A stretch of DNA of 64,000 nt from Lacticaseibacillus paracasei subsp. paracasei (GTDB taxonomy: Bacteria; Bacillota; Bacilli; Lactobacillales; Lactobacillaceae): the NCBI RefSeq assembly GCF_000829035.1, contig NZ_AP012541.1:310001-374000 (forward strand). The letters are read 5' to 3'. Numbering within the stretch: the stretch's first letter is position 1; every line of letters starts with the position of its first letter. Position numbers and translations under genes: made by a program. Positions 58,339-64,000 of this stretch are shown one piece after another. Under the pieces are notes generated by a model. It did no database searches. It was not told the origin of the DNA and was given only the letters and a program-made list of their open reading frames with translations.

Positions 58339-59100
58339 TCAGACCGTGACAACTTCTGTTTGCGCCGTCAGCTGATCTTTAATTTTGGCAGGTAAGCTGT
58401 TGTCAGTGATTAAGTAATCAATATCATGCCAATTTGCATACTGGGAAAGTGATGAGGAACTAGCTTTTGAACTGTCCGCTAAGACGAAGTTCAGGCGACT
58501 GTTTTGAATGATCTTGTGTTTAATTTCGACATCGTCAAGACTGTTTGAACTTGGACCATTGTGCTCAGCGAAGCCGGATGTGCCTAAGAATGCCATGTCC
58601 ATCCTGATTTTTTCGATGAAGCCGAGTGTTTGTGTGCCCATTGTCGCAAACGTCAAAGGATCGACCGAGCCGCCAACACTGATGAGATGATTTTGACTGG
58701 TCACGAGTTCATTCACAACAGGCATGGAGTTTGTGATGATCGTATGGCCAGCCGTTTCTTTTAACAGACTTGCAAAGGTCAGCGCCGTGCTGCCGGCATC
58801 AATAAAAATAGTTGAGCGCTGGGAAACATAGGACAGCGCTTTTTTGCAGATGGCCAGTTTTTGTTCGTGAAAACTGGCCATTCTTTGTTCAACTGGCGGA
58901 ATATTGAAATCCTGAACGGGCATCACTGCACCGTACCATTTCTTGACGGCACCAGAATTGTCGAGTTCCTGCAGATCGCGCCGAATTGTTTCGCGAGATA
59001 CGTTGAAATAAGTGGCTAACTCGGTGATCTTCATGGTTCCTTGATGTGAGATCAGATCAACGAGCTGTTTTTGTCTGTCAATGGCACTTAATTTTGCCAT
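58339..59100 (-). CDS. DeoR-family transcriptional repressor
   Basis: 253 residues. The N-terminal winged helix ITELATYFNVSRETIRRDLQ is the DeoR signature; the C-terminal sugar-phosphate sensor (DeoRC) contains FIDAGSTALTFASLL, IITNSMPVVNEL and FLGTSGFAEHNG. It is divergent from the HPS-PHI-PTS operon and presumably controls it in response to a sugar phosphate. AGAAGGTGATTAGCC precedes the ATG. Confidence 0.92.
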   Translation of the reverse strand: MAKLSAIDRQKQLVDLISHQGTMKITELATYFNVSRETIRRDLQELDNSGAVKKWYGAVMPVQDFNIPPVEQRMASFHEQKLAICKKALSYVSQRSTIFIDAGSTALTFASLLKETAGHTIITNSMPVVNELVTSQNHLISVGGSVDPLTFATMGTQTLGFIEKIRMDMAFLGTSGFAEHNGPSSNSLDDVEIKHKIIQNSRLNFVLADSSKASSSSLSQYANWHDIDYLITDNSLPAKIKDQLTAQTEVVTV

Positions 59101-59172
59101 GGCTAATCACCTTCTCGCTTTCGATTGTAGCAAATACAACGCAACAACGCCACGATTTGTTGATTATCAAAC

Positions 59173-59230
59173 ATAAAATGTGGCAATTTAAACATTTTGT
59201 ATTGCAAGGTACACATTAGCCGGCTATACT
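59173..59230 (+). promoter_or_regulatory. Promoter and inverted-repeat operator of the HPS-PHI-PTS operon
   Basis: CATAAAATGT (59173) and ACATTTTGTA (59193) form an inverted repeat (8 of 10) just upstream of TTGCAA (59203-59208), 16 bases, TATACT (59225-59230). The DeoR protein encoded divergently is the likely ligand (inference). Confidence 0.55.
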
Positions 59231-59273
59231 GAACTTGTCAAAAGGAATATCAGCCTTGAGGAGGAGAATTCTT

Positions 59274-59921
59274 ATGAAGTTGCAACTTGCATTAGACGAT
59301 ATCTCGCTTGTAGATGCGTTGGTTCTGGCCGAAAAAGTTCGAGACTATGTCGACATTTTTGAAATTGGCTCCCCGTTTATCATCCAAGAAGGGATGCGCG
59401 CCGTTCGCGAATTTCGGCGTTATTTTCCGGAAAAAAAGATCCTGGCCGATACCAAGATTATGGATGCAGGCGAGTATGAAGCTGAGCTTACCTTTAAAGC
59501 TGGTGCGGACTACTGCACAGTTCTCGGTGTGACGGACATCTTGACGATCAAAGCTTGTCTTGCTGCGGCAAAGAAATATGGCAAGCAAGTCTTTGTTGAT
59601 ACGATCTGTGTGCCTGACTTGAACACCCGCATCAAGGAACTTGAGGATGTTGGGGTTGATAGCATCAGTGTTCATGTTGGCGTTGATGAGCAAGCAGTGG
59701 GGCAAACACCTTTGAATGCATTGAAGCAAGTTAAACAACTGAGTAAGCACTCACAGCTGTCAGTCGCAGGCGGCATTAAAGTCAGCACGGTTGACCAGTA
59801 TCAGGCCCTTGGCGCAGATATCATTATTGTTGGCGGCGGGGTGAATCATGCCGACGATCCTGTCGCAACAGCGAAGGCTTTGGCCGACAAAATTCATTCG
59901 CATGAAAATGTAAGCGCTTAA
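59274..59921 (+). CDS. hxlA: 3-hexulose-6-phosphate synthase
   Basis: HPS joins formaldehyde and ribulose 5-phosphate to D-arabino-3-hexulose 6-phosphate, and also runs in reverse. The 215-residue OMP-decarboxylase-suprafamily barrel begins MKLQLALDDI and has the metal site ILADTKIMDAGEYE. The segment SVHVGVDEQAVGQTPL matches the H-x-G-x-D-x-Q-A-x-G pattern of HPS rather than the related keto-gulonate-phosphate decarboxylase (which has H-R-S-R-D). GAGGAGGAGAATTCTT precedes the ATG at 59274. Followed 15 bases later by PHI. Confidence 0.88.
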   Translation: MKLQLALDDISLVDALVLAEKVRDYVDIFEIGSPFIIQEGMRAVREFRRYFPEKKILADTKIMDAGEYEAELTFKAGADYCTVLGVTDILTIKACLAAAKKYGKQVFVDTICVPDLNTRIKELEDVGVDSISVHVGVDEQAVGQTPLNALKQVKQLSKHSQLSVAGGIKVSTVDQYQALGADIIIVGGGVNHADDPVATAKALADKIHSHENVSA

Positions 59922-59922
59922 T
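59909..59922. promoter_or_regulatory. cre-like site at the hxlA-hxlB junction
   Basis: TGTAAGCGCTTAAT fits TGWAARCGYTWNCW at 13 of 14 positions and overlaps the last codons of hxlA. An internal cre could cause a CcpA roadblock; a chance match is possible. Confidence 0.4.
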
Positions 59923-59936
59923 AAGGAGAAATGATC

Positions 59937-60500
59937 ATGGAAGCAAAAAGTTTGAAGACAATTATCAGCGAACTGGATCAATATGCGCCAATGATTGATG
60001 ACACCCAAGTCGAAACTGTTGCCAAGATGGCTTTTCAAGCAAATCGGATTTTTGTCGGCGGTGCAGGTCGCTCTGGTTTTGCAGGTCGCGGTTTTGCTAT
60101 GCGACTCATGCATTTGGGATTGCACGCCTATTTTGTCGGGGAAACCACGACCCCATCAATTGGGGAAGGCGACCTACTTGTGATCGGCTCTGGTTCCGGA
60201 TCGACGGGTAGCCTGGTGGTTGATGCTAAGAAGGCAAAAGCGGTGGGCGCTAAATTGGCAACGGTGACGATTTATCCAACAGCCGAAATCGGCAGTCTGG
60301 CCGATGCGATCATTGCGATTCCTGGCGAAACGCCTAAAAACGAAACAGGGGCAGCCGACACTGCTCATTCGGTGCAACCAATGGGGACCTTGTTTGAACA
60401 GCTCAGTTGGTTAACTTATGACGCCATTATTTTGGAATTAATGAAATTGACCGGCGAGACGACTGACACGATGTTTCCTCGTCATGCTAATTTGGAATAG
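59937..60500 (+). CDS. hxlB: 6-phospho-3-hexuloisomerase
   Basis: PHI isomerises 3-hexulose 6-phosphate and fructose 6-phosphate. The 187-residue SIS-domain protein has IFVGGAGRSGFAGRGFAMRL, the GEGDLLVIGSGSGSTGSLV ligand loop, and PMGTLFEQLSWLTYDAI at the C-terminal helix. The ATG at 59937 is favoured because AAGGAG lies 8 bases upstream. Together with HxlA it forms the two-enzyme RuMP module. Confidence 0.9.
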   Translation: MEAKSLKTIISELDQYAPMIDDTQVETVAKMAFQANRIFVGGAGRSGFAGRGFAMRLMHLGLHAYFVGETTTPSIGEGDLLVIGSGSGSTGSLVVDAKKAKAVGAKLATVTIYPTAEIGSLADAIIAIPGETPKNETGAADTAHSVQPMGTLFEQLSWLTYDAIILELMKLTGETTDTMFPRHANLE

Positions 60501-60557
60501 GCCACCATCATCATGATGATAAAAGCGCAAACGGAGCGTTAAGAAAGAGGGATCATT

Positions 60558-62522
60558 ATGGACCTAAAGGTAGCGCAAGCGAAAGTCCAGAAATTTGGGG
60601 CAACACTTAGCGCAATGGTTATGCCAAATATTGGTGTTTTCATTGGCTGGGGATTATTAACTGCACTATTTATTCCAACAGGTTGGACGCCGAATAAGCA
60701 GTTGAATGAATTGGTCGGCCCCATTCTGACTTACTTGCTTCCTGCACTGATTGGTTACACGGCGGGGGCCAACATTTATGGACGTCGAGGCGGGGTCATT
60801 GGAGCTTTTGCAACCCTTGGCGTCATTGTTGGCTCGAGTGTCACGATGCTGGTTGGCGGCATGATTATGGGTCCAATCGGTGCAATCTTATTGAAAAAGT
60901 TTGATAAGCTGGTTAAAGGCAAAGTTAAACCTGGCATGGAAATGTTGGTGGATAACTTCTCGCTAGGTATTCTTGGCTTTATTCTGGTCATTTTAGGTTT
61001 CTTGGCAATTGCCCCTATTATTACGGGTATTCAGAACTTCTTGTCTGCTGGCGTTAATTTCATGACCAAACGTGATTTGATTCCTTTAACCAGTTTGTTT
61101 GTGCAGCCAGCGCAGATTTTATTCTTAAATAATGCGATTAATCATGGCATCATGGTGCCACTTGGACTGCAACAAGCAGCCGAAGCGGGTAAGTCAATCT
61201 TGTTCCTAGTTGAAGCTAATGGCGCAATTTGGGTTGGGACAGCCTTAGCATTTGCAAAGTTTGGGACAGGTATTGCGAAGAAAACGGCTCCTGGGGCAGC
61301 GGTTATCATGTTCTTTGGTGGTATTGCTGAAGTTGTTTTTCCTTATTGCCTAATGATGCCGCTGACTATTCTTGGCCCGATGGCTGGTAATATCTTTTCA
61401 CTAACCGTCCTTTCACTCTTTGGTGGTGGCACAGTTGGGCCACCATCTCCGGGATCGGTATTCGCCTTTTACATGATGACGCCTAAGAGCAGCCTTCTAG
61501 TTAATTCCATTGCTTACTTTGGCGCATTGGCGGTTTCGTTTGCAGTGACGGGACTAATCCTCAAGTTTGTTCGGCAGCCAAATGCTAGTAAGATGCTTTC
61601 AAGCTTTGACACGGCTGCTGTAGCTACTGCAGGCCCTGCCGCGCCAGCTGTTTCTGAGGAACTTCAAACAGCTGAAAAAGATGATGGCATTGCGGTAGCA
61701 CCCAAGAATCAGTTGCGCCACCTAAATCGGATTATTTTTGCTTGTGATGCTGGTATGGGTTCATCAGCAATGGGGGCTTCAATATTAAGTGCCGAACTCA
61801 AGAAGGTCGGCCTGTCACCAGAAGTGGACCATATGGCGGTTGCAGATATTGGCGATGAAACCAGTAGAGCAGATCTGATTGTTACTAATGAAAGTATAGA
61901 GCCGCGGGCAGAAATGATGAGTAAAGGCAGTCTGCCAATTTTAACGGTTAAAAATTTTATGGATCGAACAGAATATCAGCGCATCATTGATCAGATAAGA
62001 ACGATGGTGGGTGACACTGACGATCATGTAACGCAAAAACAAGCAGCCGAAGAAACGGCAATAACGCTACAAGTTGCCGAGCAAGTGCTTGAAAAACCAC
62101 TGTTTCCAGTTGAAAACATTGTTTTAGGGGCAAGTTTCCAAGATAAGAATGCGGCCATTTCAGCGTGTGCTGATATCCTGATCGAAGGTGGCTATGTGAA
62201 GCCGTTTTACAAGCAGGAGATGTTTGCTCGTGAGGAAGATTTATCAGTTTATCTTGGCGATGGAGTTGCTATGCCACATGGGTTAACCCAGTCGGATTCC
62301 ATTTTGCATTCAGGAATCTGTTTTGTGCAGGTTCCAGATGGTGTTGACTTCGATGGCAACACGGCATACCTTCTAGTTGGCGTCGCCGGCAAGGGAGAGG
62401 AACATGTTCAGCTCCTTGGTCAAATCGCGCAGGCATTGACGGAGGATAACAATATCCAAAAACTTCGAGAGGCCAAGGACAAGCAAACGGTCCTCAGCAT
62501 TTTGAAACTTAGTGAGCACTAA
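60558..62522 (+). CDS. PTS mannitol-family IICBA component
   Basis: This 654-residue fused transporter/phosphotransferase has a IIC domain (1-340: MVMPNIGVFIGWGLLTALF, ANIYGRRGGVIGAFATLGVI, NNAINHG), a IIB domain (about 388-480) with active Cys396 in FACDAGMGSSAMGAS, and a IIA domain (about 510-654) with active His574 in GVAMPHGLTQSD. The central IIC motif reads GGIAEVVFPY; mannitol permeases normally have GGIHE-I-YFPY, so a different polyol may be carried. AAAGAGGGATCATT precedes the ATG. It lies in the HPS-PHI operon. Confidence 0.88.
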   Translation: MDLKVAQAKVQKFGATLSAMVMPNIGVFIGWGLLTALFIPTGWTPNKQLNELVGPILTYLLPALIGYTAGANIYGRRGGVIGAFATLGVIVGSSVTMLVGGMIMGPIGAILLKKFDKLVKGKVKPGMEMLVDNFSLGILGFILVILGFLAIAPIITGIQNFLSAGVNFMTKRDLIPLTSLFVQPAQILFLNNAINHGIMVPLGLQQAAEAGKSILFLVEANGAIWVGTALAFAKFGTGIAKKTAPGAAVIMFFGGIAEVVFPYCLMMPLTILGPMAGNIFSLTVLSLFGGGTVGPPSPGSVFAFYMMTPKSSLLVNSIAYFGALAVSFAVTGLILKFVRQPNASKMLSSFDTAAVATAGPAAPAVSEELQTAEKDDGIAVAPKNQLRHLNRIIFACDAGMGSSAMGASILSAELKKVGLSPEVDHMAVADIGDETSRADLIVTNESIEPRAEMMSKGSLPILTVKNFMDRTEYQRIIDQIRTMVGDTDDHVTQKQAAEETAITLQVAEQVLEKPLFPVENIVLGASFQDKNAAISACADILIEGGYVKPFYKQEMFAREEDLSVYLGDGVAMPHGLTQSDSILHSGICFVQVPDGVDFDGNTAYLLVGVAGKGEEHVQLLGQIAQALTEDNNIQKLREAKDKQTVLSILKLSEH

Positions 62523-62550
62523 CAAGTTATCTTTTGAGAGGATGGAGATT

Positions 62551-63735
62551 ATGGCAACCGCAGTCCATTTTGGCGCAGGAAAAATAGGGTTAGGGTTCAT
62601 TGGAGATTTGCTTCATCAAAGCGGCTATCACATTGTCTTTGCAGATGTTGTTGAGAAGACAGTGGCACAGTTGAGGAAAGAGAAACAGTATCGACTTTTT
62701 CTAATTGATCACGATTATCAAGAACGGATAATCGACAATGTGGATGCTGTTTCTTCCATTCAAGATCCTACTGGTGTCGTTGAGGCGATAACACATGCTG
62801 ACATAGTGACCACATCCGTCATGGCAAGTAACTTACCAAAAGTTGCGCCACTTATCGCGAAGGGTTTGAAGGCGCGGTTAGAAAAACATCTGCCTAAAAT
62901 GACGGTTATGGCTTGTGAGAATGCCATTATGGGCACAGATATTCTAAAAAAGGCGATGCTTGATTCAGGCGAGATGACCAGTGAGCAGCTTGAACAAGCA
63001 GCGGTTTATCCAAATACGGCTGTTGATCGCGTTGTATTTGATGGTCATCATCAGGGGCAAGATGGTATTGAAGTGGGTGACGCGTATGAACTGGCGATCG
63101 AAAGAGAAAAGCTGTTAGATCCTAATAGCGAACCAATTAAAGGCGCAGAATACGTTGATAATTTGGGAATGTACCTGCAACGTAAGATTTATATCATTAA
63201 CTGTGGTCATGCGATCAGTGCTTATCTGGGTCAAGTTCACGGCTATCACACGGTTCAAGAAGTCTTACACAACGAGAGACTATTGCACCAAGTGAAGGCG
63301 GCTATGGCAGAATCGGCAGCAGCCCTTGAGGCGAAGTATCATTTTTCGAAACAGTCACTGCAAGATTATATTGAGACGATGTTCGTTAAGCGGATGACGA
63401 CACCTGGCTTATCTGATCCGGTGACGCGTGTTGGCCGAGAACCGATCCGCAAGCTTTCTCCCAATGACCGGATCATTGGTCCTGCGAATGAATGCGAGTC
63501 TTTTGGCTTAGATAATCAATATTTATTACGCGGTGCTGCGTGTGCCTTGCTTTTCCATAATCCTGATGATAAGCAAGCGGTCAAAATGCAGCAGTTTATC
63601 CAAACGCATGGAATTGAAAAGGCCATTGCTCAATATACGAAGATTCAACCGAATAGTGCAATGTTTGAGAAGTTGCTGAAGGCGTATTGGGAAGCGAAGG
63701 CGAAGTTGCCTGCCAATGTTGGCAATGCCAAATAG
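62551..63735 (+). CDS. mtlD: Mannitol-1-phosphate 5-dehydrogenase family protein
   Basis: This 394-residue NAD-dependent polyol-phosphate dehydrogenase has the N-terminal dinucleotide fold VHFGAGKIGLGFIGDLLHQ, VMACENAI, TAVDRVV, and the catalytic region RKIYIINCGHAISAYLGQV. Real start ATG 62551 (GAGAGGATGGAG upstream); the frame extends back into the PTS gene. It would oxidise the PTS product to a ketose phosphate: fructose 6-phosphate if mannitol is the substrate, or a pentulose 5-phosphate if the substrate is arabitol-like. The substrate is not settled. A terminator follows. Confidence 0.85.
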   Translation: MATAVHFGAGKIGLGFIGDLLHQSGYHIVFADVVEKTVAQLRKEKQYRLFLIDHDYQERIIDNVDAVSSIQDPTGVVEAITHADIVTTSVMASNLPKVAPLIAKGLKARLEKHLPKMTVMACENAIMGTDILKKAMLDSGEMTSEQLEQAAVYPNTAVDRVVFDGHHQGQDGIEVGDAYELAIEREKLLDPNSEPIKGAEYVDNLGMYLQRKIYIINCGHAISAYLGQVHGYHTVQEVLHNERLLHQVKAAMAESAAALEAKYHFSKQSLQDYIETMFVKRMTTPGLSDPVTRVGREPIRKLSPNDRIIGPANECESFGLDNQYLLRGAACALLFHNPDDKQAVKMQQFIQTHGIEKAIAQYTKIQPNSAMFEKLLKAYWEAKAKLPANVGNAK

Positions 63736-63779
63736 GATTTCTTTGATTCACAACTTGTTAATGAAGACCGACAACTTAA

Positions 63780-63822
63780 AAATGCCTGCAATAGAGGATT
63801 CTCTGTTGGAGGCATTTTTATA
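63780..63822 (+). terminator. Terminator of the HPS-PHI-PTS-dehydrogenase operon
   Basis: AAATGCCTGCAATAGA/TCTGTTGGAGGCATTT imperfect hairpin followed by a T run. Confidence 0.75.
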
Positions 63823-63900
63823 TGGTGTCTGGATTTGATCCCAAGATATTAGGATTGAATTTCGAACATATACTTAATACTGTTTGTAAAGACTAAGGAT

Positions 63901-64000
63901 ATGCACAGCAACAATACATCAAACAACAACGAATTAGCCGAAAACTTTTTTGTGAAACTTGAAACTTTATTTATGCTGACCCAGTTCCCTGAACTGCAGC
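63901..64000 (+). CDS. Start of an unidentified gene, runs off the window
   Basis: An ATG at 63901 with a weak AAGGAT site opens a frame without stop to the window edge (33 codons). Asn/Ser-rich start, then LAENFFVKLETLFMLTQFPE, a helical amphipathic pattern that might fit the first helix of a MarR-like regulator. Too short to name. Confidence 0.35.
   Translation, partial: MHSNNTSNNNELAENFFVKLETLFMLTQFPELQ

Overview
This window looks like a chromosomal segment of a Lacticaseibacillus of the casei/paracasei/rhamnosus group. The basis is moderate GC, strong GGAGG ribosome binding sites with frequent TTG/GTG starts, catabolite-response (cre) elements, many PTS operons, and a fos/lev fructan operon whose last gene encodes a sortase-anchored LPQAG levanase of the type known from L. 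paracasei. The species call is inference; no rRNA or tRNA gene is present.

Left half (1-30.4 kb), mostly intact housekeeping and catabolic genes: the 5' end of a regulator gene; pepT; an oligopeptide-binding lipoprotein; a GNAT acetyltransferase; a tandemly duplicated small-peptide/antisense-RNA locus that resembles a type I toxin-antitoxin; a TPP-riboswitch-controlled thiamine salvage operon (ykoE-ykoD-ykoC-tenA-thiW-thiM-thiE-thiD); an amino acid permease; a ribose operon (rbsR-D-A-C-B-K); an orphan YefM-like antitoxin; a class B penicillin-binding protein divergent from an MFS/MarR efflux operon; two rhomboid-like membrane protein genes, the second frameshifted; and a secreted flavoprotein reductase.

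Right half (30.4-57.5 kb), rich in insertion sequences: seven complete IS elements (two identical ISL3-type, two identical IS30-type in opposite orientation, two further different IS30-type, one ISLre2-type). Exact target duplications were read for six of them. Between them lie (a) a PRD regulator, ascorbate-type PTS IIB/IIC, a TPR-like protein, a class II aldolase and a P-loop kinase-like protein, and (b) the divergent levR regulator and fosABCDX mannose-type PTS with fosE. fosE is cut by two IS elements; removing them with one copy of each target duplication restores one 1296-codon frame. A second copy of the small-peptide/antisense-RNA locus lies at 53.4-55.9 kb.

Right end (57.6-64 kb): a polyol-type operon combining 3-hexulose-6-phosphate synthase, 6-phospho-3-hexuloisomerase, a mannitol-type PTS IICBA and a mannitol-1-phosphate dehydrogenase homologue, divergent from a DeoR regulator and a HAD phosphatase.

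Looking across the window: a dispersed palindromic intergenic repeat (seven or more copies) sits inside operons, twice exactly between PTS IIB and IIC genes. LevR has lost the Walker B acidic pair of its AAA+ domain. The most interesting candidate systems are the small-peptide/antisense loci, the PTS-HPS-PHI operon, and the PTS-aldolase-kinase cluster.
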